64,000 nt of DNA from Alisma plantago-aquatica. Taxonomy: Eukaryota; Streptophyta; Magnoliopsida; Alismatales; Alismataceae. Under the pieces are notes generated by a model. That model was not told the DNA's origin, ran no database searches, and was given only the letters and a program-made list of their open reading frames with translations. Each line of letters begins with the position of its first letter. Within the stretch, counting starts at the first letter, position 1. Below are positions 46,790 to 60,510 of this stretch, one piece after another. A program made the position numbers and the translations under genes. Location of the stretch: contig OY856412.1 of NCBI GenBank assembly GCA_963693085.1, forward strand, positions 1,411,470,894 through 1,411,534,893. The letters run 5' to 3'.

Positions 46790-49700
46790 ATGGCTGGCGA
46801 CTCTCCTCCGCCAGGGAAACGGTCCAGCGGTCGGCAGTCGGGTACAAAGACCAGCTCGGAGACCAAGGTGTGGCTCTACCAGATGCTCCTTGCGATGCAG
46901 TATGGTGCCCAGCCTCTGATCTCCAAGCGATGCGTTAGGTACTCGTCTCTCCTTCATTAAGCTCATCAGTGGATAAATTTGGTTCTGATGGGACTCGTCG
47001 AATTAAGTCTTATGTTCGCCTGTTGGATGCTTGTCTTGGCATTTGCCAACAGATCTTAATGTATAGACATATTCTCACCTGTGGATTCTGTGTTTTCTAA
47101 TTATTGTGCACTAGCATCAGGGCTCCTATGCCATTCCAGTGTGCAAAATTTGACCTTTTTTTAGCAATTTGATGTGGATACATGGCGCATGGTTTAATTA
47201 GCCAATTGGTGACATGGGTATACTCTTTGATTGGTAAAATTTTAGTTCTATTGCCCCTAAAGCATACGATTTTGACGTGGCATCGTAGAAACTTGCACTA
47301 ATGCGCAATTCATACTTATACTTTTCTTTCTTGTCCACGTCACGCATCTCATCACCAGGAAAAGAACGACACCCGACTTGAATCAGCAATTTATCATATC
47401 CGTTATTCGGTAATCTATCCCGTGTCACTACTGAAAACTGTATTCTCGGTGTGCAGGCCAGGTGTGATCGTTACCTCATCTGTCATCTCAACAGAGGTCG
47501 CAAAGGTATGCTGCTAATTATGGCGCTGTCCGCTGCTTGATTCTACGATTACTGTTTTTATGTTTATTGATCAGTTTATCCTCCTCCACTTTAAACTCTT
47601 AGGTTGTCTGTGCTTTGGTACTCCTAGCAAAAGACGGCAATCTTGGAAAATTATTTAAGCATTGGTCTCTAACGGATGCTCTTACTGCATCAGCTCTTCC
47701 AGCAGCGATTTATGCTCTGCAGAACAGCCTGCTCCAGATTTCCTACAAGAATCTCGATTCACTTACCTTCTCTATTCTCAACCAGACAAAGCTGTTGTTT
47801 ACGGCTTTTTTTACTTATGTCATTCTGGGGTAAGCACTGATTGTTTTCTTCGATTTATATCCTCCCATGAGGTTGTTAAGATGTTGGTCTGTCTTATCTG
47901 CTGCCCTTTCATTTGCTTGGTGTTTGGCACTGTATTTCGTGGAACACAGATTGGTGAAACAATCCAAACAACGGATCTCAGATGAACCTACAGATTGAAT
48001 GAAACGCTTCAAACAACCTCCACTGTGAAAAAAGAGACATCCCTCTCCCGAACCTCTTTAAAAGGAGTTCTATCATAAATACTAAGATAAAACCTGATCT
48101 TACCTCAATACTTAATTAGCTCCATTGTCCGCAACCAGCCACCATCCTCTTACACTGTCATCTCTTAGGTAAAACCACTCCCCATTCAGGGAAATTAGAC
48201 ACGGGGTTTTAGGCTAACAGACAAATATAACGACTGAAACAGGGAGGAAATTGGGAGCTAGCTCTTTCAAAGGCACATTTTGACTGCAATTTGGATCGTT
48301 TAAATCTAAAGCCACATGAAGAGTCATAAGATTCAACCATGATTTTGCTTGATTTGTTTTTTCTCAAGAAAGTAGGAGCTAGCATGCCTTAGTAGATCTC
48401 TTTCATAGCTACTGCAAAAGATGCACATGAATTGTTTGAGCTGAAAAAGGAATCCTCTTACGAATAATTAGTATTTCTTTCAGCAATGACTTAGATAGTT
48501 ATTTGCTAATATTTGGCCTTGTTTTACAGACATAGGCAGTCGAAGAAACAAATGGGAGCCCTTGGTTTACTGCTTGTTGCGGCAGTTCTTTTGAGTGTTG
48601 GGGAACGTTCAGGCAAGAAGTCGCTTCATGGTAACTCTGATCACACGATGGTTTATGGCATCATACCCGTTTTGGTCGCTTCTGTGCTTTCTGGCTTGGC
48701 GTCTTCTTTGTGCCAGTGGGCATGCCAGGTAAAAAAGCTTTTCTCTGAGCTATACTATTACTTGGTTAAATAGATACAAAAAGCAATTGTAGCAATTCAA
48801 GTAATTAGGTACTTGAATACCACCACCATCTGTTGTTACTCACTCCCCTATTTTGTATGTCTAGGTGAAGAAGCACGCCTCATACTTGATGACCGTGGAA
48901 ATGTCATTTGTTGGAACCTTTTGTTTATTGATTAGTACATACAAATCACCAGATGGAGCAGCCATAAAAAATTTTGGATTCTTCCGTGGTTGGACTGCCT
49001 TGACCTTGGTAATTATCCCGAATTTATCCTGATATTGTGTTTACTCCTGAAATACATGACAGCCTTTTGACATTTTGCTGGTTATTCAGATTTGCACATC
49101 AGTTGTCTTAAATATAGTAGCTGTGATTACATTGGCAGAGTTGTAATGATGTAGGATAGAAGCTTCTGCCAGATCCCGATCTGTGTTTGAGTAAAGTTAA
49201 TTACAGATTTTGGTATCTTATGCTTATGAGCTAAATGCAGAGATGCAATAGTAATTCTAGAAACTTAGTCATTGTTTAAGGTAGTTTTTTTGTAAGTTCC
49301 AACTCTTGTTAGTTTAATTGAGATTATTTGATTGTTAATTAGATGTGTTGTCACAGATATCGTGCCAACTAGAGTTTTGACTTCTATCATAAACACCAGC
49401 CTCCGGCGCTTATTGAAGTTTCGCTTTTCAGTGAATACACACACACATAGATAAGAGTATGATGCAACCTTAGACTTGGTGTTACCTTATGCAATGAAAT
49501 GTGGCCCTGCTGCCAACTTTTTTTTTGACCTCCGGCGCTTATTGAAGTTTCGCTTTTCAGTGAATACACACACACATAGATAAGAGTATGATGCAACCTT
49601 AGACTTGGTGTTACCTTATGCAATGAAATGTGGCCCTGCTGCCAACTTTTTTTTTGACCTTTTTAACTGAAAAAGAAGTTGCTGCCATGTGGTTTTTGCT

Positions 49701-50094
49701 GTAGATCGTGGATGTCTGTTGGTGATGTAATCTGAATTCCGGTCTAAACTTACATCTTGAATTTTAACAGATTCCCATATTTCTTAATGCAATTGGTGGC
49801 ATTCTTGTTGGACTAGTTACCACATATGCTGGGGGTGTGAAAAAGGTAAAATCTGGATCAAAAAACAGAAATTGTTAATTTTCTGAAGAGGCAAAGTTAG
49901 TTTTGCGACTTGACATTTCTCCATATACGCAGGGCTTTGTTATCGTTTCAGCGCTCCTAGTGACAGCACTGCTGCAATACATTTTTGAAGGCAAAGAGCT
50001 ATCTCTTTACTGCCTTGCCGCCTTGCCTCTAGTCATATGCAGTACCTCCATCTATCATAGGCATCCATACAAAGCTAAGGAGAAAAAGGTCTAA
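46790..50094 (+). CDS. ROCK1: Nucleotide-sugar transporter, ROCK1-like (UDP-GlcNAc/UDP-GalNAc), seven exons
   Basis: Exons 46790-46938, 47457-47505, 47603-47829, 48530-48728, 48865-49008, 49771-49845 and 49933-50094 have GT-AG introns and join in frame to 1005 bp (334 residues). This is the usual size for the NST-KT/CMP-sialic-acid-transporter-like family. Blocks match Arabidopsis ROCK1 (At5g65000) as I remember it: 'QYGAQPLISKRC', 'SALPAAIYALQNSLLQISYK', 'LDSLTFSILNQTK', 'AAVLLSVGE', 'IIPVLVASVLSGLASSLCQW', 'GGILVGLVTTYAGGV', 'GFVIVSALLVTALLQ'. The protein is mostly hydrophobic helices. The C-terminus AKEKKV carries a dilysine-type KxKxx signal that suggests ER retrieval. ROCK1 exchanges UDP-GlcNAc/UDP-GalNAc for UMP across the ER membrane and affects cytokinin oxidase levels. 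That function is transferred by similarity. No break was found; this is the only intact host gene seen. Confidence 0.93.
49401..49658. repeat. Tandem duplication of 129 bp in intron 5 of the transporter gene
   Basis: 49401-49529 and 49530-49658 are consecutive copies with no difference that I can see. Each starts 'ctccggcgcttattgaag' and ends in a T run plus 'gac'. Near-identity indicates a very recent event, or an assembly artefact. The minus-strand frame at 49387-49623, with its repeated 'LHKVTPSLRLHHTLIYV', is produced by this duplication. Confidence 0.92.
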
Positions 50095-50097
50095 TTG

Positions 50098-50215
50098 GTG
50101 CTGCAACACATTTTGAAGGAAAACAGCTCTCTCTACTGCCCTGCCTTCTTGCCTCTGGTCATATGCAGTACGTCCATCTACCATAGTTATCACAAAGCTA
50201 GGAAGAAGTCTCATC
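50098..50215 (+). pseudogene. Partial tandem copy of the last transporter exon
   Basis: Just after the stop codon, text parallel to about 49972-50090 recurs. Examples are 'gctgcaacacattttgaagg' and 'gcctctggtcatatgcagta', with roughly 15% differences and small deletions. It therefore duplicates the end of exon 7 and now lies in the presumed 3' untranslated region. It is older than the intron 5 duplication. Confidence 0.85.
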
Positions 50216-50299
50216 GGTGACAGCTGGATTTCCATTTGATGGGTTTCTTTTCTCCTGCAATTGGCGTTTAGCCCTTTCATATTATAAAGGAATTGGAGC

Positions 50300-53029
50300 A
50301 TTTAAGATACAGTGCACTTTCGATATCCAAATATAGAAGTTAACTGGTTTACACAGAATTGTATACCACTTAGTTTAAACTTGCAACAGTGACAATCAGA
50401 ACACCTGTATTCTCCTAAAATTCAAATGGACACCTGCTTTAACTCGTTATGGAGACAATATTGTATTTTCTTTAGTACATGCTTGAGTTTGATCTGCCCC
50501 ACTTCAAACACAAGTTGTTTGTTAGTTTGTTGGCGCTACGTGTTCCGGAAGTCCCAACTCTCGACTCTAAAGCCATTTAATACTTCCGCAGACGAGTTTC
50601 TCGTCGAATCTTGGTTCAGGTTTGTAGCTGCAATGACAGTGATACGACATAACTAGTTATCACCCAACCAAATTTTTTATGCTACTTCTGTATTGACCTA
50701 CCTGAGCAGAAAACTTGATAAACCAGCCCCTAAACCCAAAAAAGAAAATGCGAAATGGCAATGCAGAAATGGTGGAAACTCATCAAGCCATGCAGTTGTG
50801 GACCACATGAATTCTCACTTTGGGAGTTCAATTAAAAGTACGAAAATTATATACAACTAAGTTTGATTCACGCATCGTAATCATAGTCAGATTGGGTATC
50901 ACTTGAGATAATTCACTTGAAAGTTAGATTAGCCATTCTCACACCGATACCATTACATGCAGGGAATATTGGAATGCATTAGCAAATATTCTTATTACAG
51001 CAATTAAAACAAATTTTTGCTTCTCTAAAGGTGAAATAAGACCGATACATTTTCAAAACTGGTGTATTTAATTTGTAACAGGAATGCACTTAACGATCAA
51101 TTGGGCGCCGAATAAGATTTTGAAGACATAAATCTTCTTATAGAATTTGAAGACATCTATTATCAGATGTGAACTTGGTTACAAGAACGAATTTAAAATT
51201 ATTGCTGTAATATTGTCAGATGTGAATTTGGTTTCAAGAATGAATCGTTACCTCTTTATCAAACGGAACATAAATCATGCGCTTGTTGACGTTTAAACAT
51301 ATAGCCAGAGTAATCTGCAACATGGTTTTGGGTCCTTCGGTAAGCACCGTCATTGTACCTGGTGGGTCATTCGGCAATCACTGCTATGTACTTGGAAGGT
51401 ATTTCCGTCGCACTTGGAGAGCTGGCTTTCCGAGGACCCGACGAGGGCTGAGATTGGGCTGTGCCAATCCGATGCAGTCCATTCTGAACTTGACACACAT
51501 CCGGCCAAGTATTCATAAATTAATAGATTGGGCCAATCAGATATCTGAAAAACTGCAAGTGAAATTACATATGAATTTTATATAATTTTTCATATAACTT
51601 TATTAGAATACACAACGGGCAATCTGTAATCTGAAAAGTTAGAAAGAAATTAGTTATATATTCTTTATGTTCTTCTACAACAACCAGATTAGAAATGCCT
51701 AATTCACAATAAAAAATATAAAACCTTGCAGGTTATACCTCCCATTTTCTTTCTTATATATAGTGTAGATTAGAATACAAGGGTCACCTCGAAATTTGAA
51801 AAATAGAAGAAGAAATTGTAGAGAGAATCCTTCAAACATAAAAGATGTTTATGATACCTTCCACACTCTTTCTTATCGACTGTCGATTAGAATCGAAGAC
51901 TGTTTCATAATTGAAAAGGTAGAAGAGGAATAAAAAAAAAAGGTAGAAAAGAATATTCAAAGAAGACGCTCCACATATATCCAGGTACATCTCTTACATT
52001 ACACAAACTTTAAAATTATTAAGTTATTTTGTAGGCCGTAAATATAGTGATGCATCACTTTATATATCTAAAGAAAAAAGTTGAAATAATATTAGAGGTA
52101 GTAGACGATTACGTTGTAAAACATGTTGGTAGAAGAAAACATGTGGTGAAACTTGTTTTGAATAATGTTGTACTAGACATAGGGAAGAAGAAAAAAATCA
52201 CTAAAAAGAGAAGGAAAAAAATAAAAGTCACAGTAACTGTTTTTCAATACCGGCTACATTACTACGAATTCTCTCTGACATCATGTTCATCAACCATCTC
52301 TTCCACCTCCTTCGACATTTATTGGGCCATCCTCCAACCCCAACGATTACGAACAGACAATGCCAATGCATAGACTGATCAGAGCCAACTCACACTCTAT
52401 ACAACCTTATTACAATATACAAAACTCAATTAGCAATTCAAAAATATTAAGTAAAATTTGCATACAATTCATCTTGTGAAATTTCATATAAAATAAGACA
52501 AGATCAATTTGTAATTTGAAAATCTAAATGCAAAATTTACATTCCACTCTTCTTACGACCTCTAATATTACTTTGTTAATACACATGAACTAATTAATAA
52601 TGTAAAAGTTAAATAAAAAATCATATCTAAATTCTTATGCCCTCTCACACGAATGCCTTATGAGTACATAGGACTAATTTGTAGCTAATAATATAAAATA
52701 AATTATATTTGATACCTCTCGCATTCTTTCTTATTAAATATAGAATATAACACAAGAACGATATTGCACTTTAGAAAAAAAATGCAGAAGAAATCGCAAC
52801 GGTTTTCTTTACATATAATATAGATGCTTGATAAGGCCTCTTGCTTCTTTATAATTTATTATTAAGAAATCCGTTTCTGTCGTGAATGACGTCGCTTGTA
52901 ATCGAGATGAGCCACAAACTCCATGATTTGGTGAAAATCTTTAGTCACAAATTATTTGAGGGGTTCATGTCCTTTCAAACACCGCTTCTGCAATACACGA
53001 TCATTGTCGGTTTTTACTCTTTACTTGGT
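50300..53029. other. AT-rich intergenic DNA, nothing recognised
   Basis: Open frames at 51277-51585 and 52047-52373 have no recognisable domain. The second is lysine-rich low complexity. 51600-52800 contains loosely repeated phrases such as 'gtagaagaaaa' and 'acactctttctta'. The polyadenylation region of the transporter probably lies just after 50215, but I cannot fix it. Confidence 0.4.
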
Positions 53030-53105
53030 GTTTTTACTGGGTGTCGAACCTGCAACCTACAACTACTAAACTGACTAGTCCTTTCAGTTGAACTACCTGA
53101 TAAGT
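53030..53105 (-). mobile_element. tRNA-like SINE relic
   Basis: The minus strand reads 'ggtagttcaactgaaagg' (A-box-like), followed about 35 bp later by 'aggttcgacaccc' (B-box-like). This is the spacing of a tRNA-derived Pol III promoter. Flanking repeats are not evident and the acceptor arm does not pair, so I call it a SINE head or tRNA pseudogene, not a tRNA gene. Confidence 0.55.
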
Positions 53106-56100
53106 GTTCCTATTCACTTTTATTACATGTTTGCTGTTTTTTCGTTAATTTATGATTTCCAAATTGGTTAGAGATACTGCCTTGGTCATCTTTTGGCAGA
53201 TAAACATCATATTCTGTTCAAAGGTTATTTGGGGGCAATCACGATCATTAAGATGCCTTGTGCTCTCCCATTATATTCCTTATGGCGTTTTTATAGATAT
53301 TGGTTGCTAGCATTAGCAATCCCAATGTCGTTCGTTCATGTATAAAATGAATGCAGTTCGCTAAGTCCAGTTTTGACATAGAATTTACGCGCTACTTGGC
53401 AATCTCATGGTATGTTAATATGTAACAATTTAGTCAACGAAAAAATTTGTTGTCATGTGTCTTCCACTAGACTAATCAACTGAATGATTTTGTAAACTTT
53501 AATAAGTACTTAAAGATGCCAAAAGCTATGTAAAAGCGCAAAATTGCTCACAAAATCTATATTATCTTATAGCTTATGTCTATTACTCTTTTATTGCTAT
53601 TAAGATTAATTTTTTGTTCTTCACATTACCTTCATACATTCATGCTTTGTGATAAAAAACTAGCATGTTGAACAAATGCACCCTTTACAACACCTTGTTT
53701 AGATTCATCTCTAATCTTGTTTATTTGCTTCAAATCTCTTTCAATATGATAATAAGATATCATATTGTGCTAGTTATTAACGGTGCATGCAAATTGATGC
53801 TAAATAAATAGATAATATTTGAATAATAAATATTTATTTAAGATCAACCCTAATTGAACATGAAGTATGTAATAGCCCAACAACAGTAAACCCTAACTCA
53901 GAATAGAGTTTTGCGGAATGAATATATTGAGCTTAACTTGATGATGGTGTTATGTTTAGGCCCTACTCAAGGGTTCGATACTAGATATGTGTTTAGAAAT
54001 GTTCTTTGTAGGAATTTTGAAAGGAAATAGAAACAATAGAGACCACAACAAAATATTTCAAAACCTCACAAGGAGATCACATATCCAAAAATAGGGGCAT
54101 GAGGTATATCTTGTCATGAAGTGAATTCAAAAATAGTCCTTGTGCGGTGGCATGCACCACCTACTTTTAATGAATAAATGATGGTTGATGACATCCTCCT
54201 AATATAGTCTCTTGGTACATGTATCTCTATTAATTTGTCCAACTAGAAACTGAGGAATTCACATCATGCTAATTGAGATATTGGGAAGGAGCAACCTCTT
54301 GATGACGTACTAGCATTTCTCTATAAGAGTCTCCTCTCTCCTACTTTGGGTAATATTTTCCAAGGACTATCATGTATCATTAAATAGGAGATGTAGAAGA
54401 TAGGGTTATCATAAAAAACTAATAATATAATGAGTTGCAGATTATATTTTCTTTGACGCTCGTAGACCCACAAGCCAATTGGATACCTGGTCTAGTCGAT
54501 CACTAGGAGGTTCATAAGGTTCTTAAAAACCATACATGTCACACTCTGTCCAAAAATATGTCTTGCACATATCTTTGACGATAAAAATTAATTCAGTGGT
54601 CGCATGAAAAATAAAAAAAAGTGATTAGAGTCTTTACCATATTTTATTTGTAAAATAAAGAGAAACAAGATATTATGTTATGATTATACGGTGGAAAGTC
54701 GATTGATCAGGCATCCAAGCGTGAATAAATAAGAAAAAGTATGCGTGATCTGAAATCTCATGCGTCAATCTTATTATAAGTGAAGAAGGATTAGCACCCC
54801 CATCCCACCTGGTAAATCGGTATTGAACTCTTTCTAAACATTCTCACAAAAAACAATGATTTCAGGTGGAGTTAAAAAAGACAAAACAACAAAAAGTGAT
54901 AAAAAGCGTCTTAACAATTGCACGCCTTTGGGTATGGAGATGTATGCAGCATTCCCCTCATATTCCTAAAGGTCTAATTTTTAGGTGTTTGGCGTCCTGA
55001 TTGCCTCAAGACCTCCCATGGGGAGACCCTTCACATTGGCTAGGACCGATGCGTAGGAAGAATTAGTGGGAAATAAGAAAAATATATAAACCAAAAGTTA
55101 GATTTAATCTTTCTATGAGTAGCTAATCAAGTTAGGTAAACAAATCATGATGATAAATAAGTAGTTGAGCATATAGATAAGCAGTTAAGAACAAATAGAA
55201 GTAGTAAAGAGACAACATTTTAAATAACAATTTATATACGATTTGATTAATATGGTGCAACCTAATAGTGCTCAGAAGGTAAGTGGTGTTAGAGGTAGGA
55301 TCCTCAGAGCACAAGTAATGTAGAAATTAAAGAGGGAGATAGCCGTTCTCTAGTTTTAGGAGAGTAGAAAGGGCCCATAAAACAATGGATATGTGGGGAT
55401 TATATTTAGTTCAAAACTCTAAATTAAAATCTTTAGAAGAGGAAACATATCACTGTCATGTGACACATAGACATGGATGACAGAATGAAGTGATATTCCA
55501 TGTGTCACTTGGAGGATGTCTCTAATTCTCTAGGTGGCCCATGCATGATAAAGCATATCTCCCGATTTTCTAGATATTTCATGAATGTTTTAGAGAAAAT
55601 TGGGTAGATTAAGTGAAAAATGTAGATCCACATAAAAGTGAAAAAAATAATGAAGGAAAGAGGAGAAGGCATCATTTGAGGATTATCCTTAATCATTATT
55701 AAAGAAATATATATATTTTTTGAGTAAAAAGGCAATTGAATATCTGTGAGAAAAATGATTTTTTATTTAGGATAATTCAACTAGGAAATTTATGAAAAAG
55801 GCTTACAAAAGCAAAATTGGTAGAAAATTGCACTTGAGTCTGAAACAAAATATTCCTATACAAAAATCCCATGAACCGGGTAAAAGTGAGTAAAAATGAA
55901 TGGATTTAATAGGTAGAAAATATGGATCCATGTGTAAAAATTAAAGGTACTCCATAATTATACAAAGAATTAAAATTAATCCTGAATTTGTGCTGATGAT
56001 AGAAATAGGGTGTTGATAGTTTCTTCCCTTTGAAGGTAAGGTTCAAGATAAGAGTAAGAACCACAACTGGAGCCAAGTCTGACCCCATTTTTTATCACAA

Positions 56101-56814
56101 AAGGAAGAAAAGGTGAGACTCATCAAAGATGTTTTGATAAACCTTGTAGAGAGTGAAAAGCATAAGTGATATCATTTCTATTTAAGAATGAATCTATAAA
56201 ATAGTCATGCATAACAAAAATAAGATTGGACACAAATGATATCTCTAGAATTAAGGTATCCTTTGTATATGGCATTTACATATATATGACCAATCATTTA
56301 TTCCCCTAAGTGATGATGAACCATAAAAAATTCATATATTGGGAGAGATACATCATTACTCCAGTTCTTAGATTAGTACATGCTTGATTTTCTCACTAAC
56401 TCATACCTTAGCGTGAAAAGGTGCATATGAAAATCAGATAAGATAGAGGTTAGTCAAGGATAATTAAAATTGGGAGCATATGATCATTTAAATATTATGG
56501 CAATTTCCTAAAAATATAATTGAAGATTCATTTTCCCTCTTCTTCTTCCTACTTTTTAGTTTTTATTTTGTATATTTTTGTGTTTTGTGATTAGAAAGAT
56601 GATTAATTTGGAAAATTTAACCAAAATAGGGTTAGCATGAAGACCCCAAAAAGGTAAAATACGGTGAGTTTGCCTATATGGAATAGGGATTTGGTCATTC
56701 AAGATCGAAGATTAGTCATCAGACAGGTTCCCAGTTATAAGGTGACTATTATGACTAGTGACCATACTGGTACATTTCCTACTCCCTAGAGTATGTGTAA
56801 TCTCATAGTGGAAG
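53106..56814. other. AT-rich intergenic DNA, nothing recognised
   Basis: I found no open frame with a domain, no paired termini and no RNA gene. Small minus-strand frames (55132-55314, 55505-55735, 55906-56088) look like chance. Composition is strongly A-rich, especially 55080-56500. Confidence 0.4.
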
Positions 56815-57432
56815 TAGGGCTGTAAATGGGTAGGGAATTACCCATTTACCTTTCAACCATACCTTATATTATAGGATAAGGGTAAGCATGTTTGTTACCC
56901 ACCACCCATGTACCCATTACCTATTTTATGCTACCCACTTCACCCAATTACCCATTAATATAAGGTGTAACTAATAATTTTGGATTCTAATACACGTATT
57001 AGTGCCTTCTAAAACTCTGAACAAACATCACCACTACTTTCTCAATTGTACTATTATAATTCACAAAACTTTAGTAAGATATGGACAACAAGTCACAATT
57101 TTTATAATCATATATTATATGGAAAAGTAAACTCCTCAGCAAGAAATATGTTAAAAACCTTACGCCTTGTTTGTAAGAAAATGTTGGATGAAATATAACT
57201 ATCCTCTATGTATATAACCAACATAATTATTATTACCATATAAAATTAGTTTTAGAAGTCTCTTGTGTGTGATGTAGGAAATATCATATGAACCTATTTG
57301 TGAAAATATCATATATCTAGCTTGATGTTGTTTTACTCGCTTCACCCGTTACCGTACCCATTTATCCTACGGTTAAAAGGGTGTGGGTAAGGGTAGGGTA
57401 AAGTTTTTTAGGAAAAGGGTAGTTACCCTGTC
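56815..57432. mobile_element. hAT-like non-autonomous element, probably cut by the LTR element
   Basis: It starts 'agggctgtaaatgggtaggg' and is dense in 'tacccatttac' / 'gggtaagggtagggta' words in both orientations near both ends. This is the style of plant hAT MITEs, whose ends read CAGGGCTGTAAATGGG or similar. The right end ('aaaagggtagttaccctg') stops where the LTR begins and lacks the expected complementary terminus, so the rest may lie beyond the window. Confidence 0.5.
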
Positions 57433-60400
57433 TGTGCAATGAACCAAAACCTAGAAACTTACCCAATTCCATAATTGGAAAGCTTGTGAGATTAGTTCCT
57501 TAGACTTGACCAAATAAGATTGAAATTATACCTTAATCAATAATGTTAATTCATATAAAATATTATGGGGAGATAGGTTCTATAATCAACATCACATATT
57601 TACATAATAACTTAAATATGTGCTAAAATTTAGGTATGTTCATGAAATATGTTACATGTAATTCCTTTGCTATCTAATATTCAAATGGTAGTTAAATAAG
57701 AGGAATAATATGATTAATACATGTATTAGTATAACAATTGAGATTTTCATATACAACCATCTAACTTAAAGTGGAAAATATGTTAAATGAGAAAATTTGG
57801 AATTTCATGCATAATAATATATAACTCTTTTTATAACAATGTGAAATTAATGAGACTCTCATTGAAGATTATCAATATATATGTAGATAAATTGTCTAAA
57901 CCATAATGGTGATATTACTCCCAAAAGGAAATTGCAAAACTCAATTATAATGCTAAAGACATGTTTCCTGGGTCTCAATTAGCTTGAGTGCCAAGTTTCA
58001 CATTATTTGAAAGATAATAACTAAATAATTTTTATTTAGAAAAGAAAATATGAGTTTTGCTCGAAGATATCAAATAATATGTTTAATGACTTCAAAGTGG
58101 AAATAAATCCCAAATTCGAATTCCTATAACAAAATTAGTCTATGTGTGATTTTTCACATTAATTAGAAAATCTCATTTATCCTAATTTTTATTTAAGAGA
58201 GAGAATATAACTTAAAGTCCAAAATATTAAATAAAATAGTAAACAGTCACAAAATGGAAAACAAAACCAGACTAAGATTTTAGTTTGCTTGTAGGCTAAG
58301 TTTCCATCTTTTGAGTGTTCCTAGATTCCTCAAATCCATTAATAAAACAAAATGAAACATAAGGCATATTAAATTTATTATTAAAAATAAAACTTCTAAT
58401 ATTAAATAAATAGTATAAACCAACTTGTCTGCATTATACATATATAATTTATGTACATGCATGTTAAATCTAGGGAAAATTTATCATGGTGGAAAATCTA
58501 AAAATTTATTTACATTTCCAAATACAATATGACTGAGCTAATTCAACAATGTGTAATATGTGAGATATTATAATAATTTAGAATAAACTTTATAGAACTA
58601 AACTCATTGTACTTAATGTTTTAAGTAATAAATAAATGAAAACAACCCTGTTAACATATCATAAAGAAAATAGACATTATAACCCAATTATATATTTATT
58701 TGGAAACAAATAAACATTACCAAATTTATATAATTGATTACTTAACTCAAATAAGAAATAGTAATAATCTTGACTGAATGATTTCCTTAGAAAACCTCAC
58801 AATTACCTCTTGAAATTGTTAATAAGAAGGAAATAAAAGGAAAATGGTTTGATGTATATTGTTTACATCTTTTTAATTTGAAATTCATGTGTCTATAATA
58901 ATTAGTTTTAGATATATAAATTTATCAGCACCTATCTACTATGTAAATAATAAAGAGCCCTCCCTTATCCTCAAAATTGATAAGTTTCTTGCCCCCAAGG
59001 CAAATTGTCCTATATAAAGAGCCCTCCCCATGGCCTTCACACACAAAGAAATCACTTGACCAGTAGGACATGACTCTTAACATTTCCCTTATCCTCCTAA
59101 TCAAGCCCCCTGGATGAGCTGTCAAAGCTTTGTAATCTCATGGTGATCTTTTCTTAACCATCGGTGTTACAAACCCTGGAGCCGTTTCTAACCCCGACTT
59201 GGATTTATAATTTGTATATTGACAAATTGACAAACATCTTAAGGTATGTTGCATCCCCTATGAGTTAAGTAATTATGGTTACTCTCTCTCTTAATTTATG
59301 ACTGCATTCCATATTATTCTTATTGATCAATAAACCTAGTTTCCTCTTTCTCTTGGTCCTATGGACAAATTAGCCTACACAATCTCTCTCTCTTTTGAGA
59401 ATTTAGATCATGTGAAATATTCTATTTAATTCTGATCATGTGATCATCTTACTTGGTTGGATATTCTTGCTGACTCTATATTGTACTTTGCTTCATGTTG
59501 AAATCCTAATTGTGGATATGAACTATTTTGTCCATTTTTGTGGTTGATGCTTTATATTGTCTATTTATGTGATGACAATCTCTTTATTTTTATTTATGTG
59601 ACTGAACTTTTACTTACCTCTACATTATGCATGATTTGTGATTCAATAGCCCTAGAGTAGTGTAAATACTTTGGTTTTTGGATTGTGTCCCCATGTTTTA
59701 TTTTGGGATGGAGGTTTTGTCCCCATATCTGGGTTTTGTGCCAACACTTTATATATTTAGGAGTTTGTTTGTGTGCCTTACTCTATCAGGTTTTAAGATG
59801 GTGACCCTTAGCTTCCATTGTTTATTTATATTACACTAGTGATGTGCTTATATCACATGCATGTAGGTTGATATTATCGTGATGGATTTTGTCCCCTAAT
59901 TTCTATGTATGTGCTTTTGCGGTGCAACTTTTATATTTTATCAACCCCGAAGTATTTTTCTTGATTATCATCTCATTGAAATTATTTTCCCTTGATACCT
60001 GCTTGGGTGGTACTTTCTTCTTCTATGGGAAGCCTAGTTACATCTGATGTCTTTTATCCCTCATATTGATCAATCCCATATTAATATACTCATACCGGTT
60101 TGTATGCTGACAATTTCTATTTTTGTCTTCTTTTCTGGGGTATGTTTCAAACCCCAGGTGTAGGACAAGGAGGAGAAAATTAGGGACAATATCAATAGTA
60201 GATGAACCTTCTTCGAAGATGAATTCAAGATGGTTAGATAATCATCTTCTGATCCTATATTATAGTTTGTTCTCATATGTATCACCCTGCATGGTGAAAG
60301 ATAGTAATAATATCAAGAATTATAATAGTTAGATATTTTATATTCCACTTCTACATTTGGTATCTTGAAATATACTTTTAAATAAATTGGATTACCATCC

Positions 60401-60495
60401 CTTTGCAAAAAAAAGTCGTGTGTTTTCCATAAGGGATGGTTCCTTTTATTTGATTTAGTAGGGAGTGGGTCCCCACTCGGATCTCACTCCTTATA
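57433..60495 (+). repeat. 5' LTR of the LARD-like element
   Basis: It begins tgtgcaatgaaccaaaacc, parallel to tgtaatgaataaaaatc at 60911, and ends near 'ctccttata'. A TATA-like 'tatataaaga' lies at 59011-59020. It lacks about 700 bp found in the 3' LTR (62510-63225). A diverged fragment of its 3' part is present at 950-1456. Confidence 0.82.
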
Positions 60496-60498
60496 GTA

Positions 60499-60510
60499 TG
60501 GTATCGGAGA
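60499..60510 (+). promoter_or_regulatory. Primer-binding site of the LARD-like element
   Basis: 'tggtatcggaga' differs by one or two bases from TGGTATCAGAGC, the complement of the initiator tRNA-Met 3' end used by most plant LTR retrotransposons. It lies a few bases after the LTR end. Confidence 0.75.

Noticed and set aside
52047..52373. 108-codon lysine-rich frame
   Set aside because: No recognisable domain. The composition reflects A-rich DNA, and the second half changes character without motif support.
53030..53105. Functional tRNA gene
   Set aside because: A and B boxes are tRNA-like, but I could not form an acceptor stem or a standard anticodon arm, so it is listed as a SINE relic.
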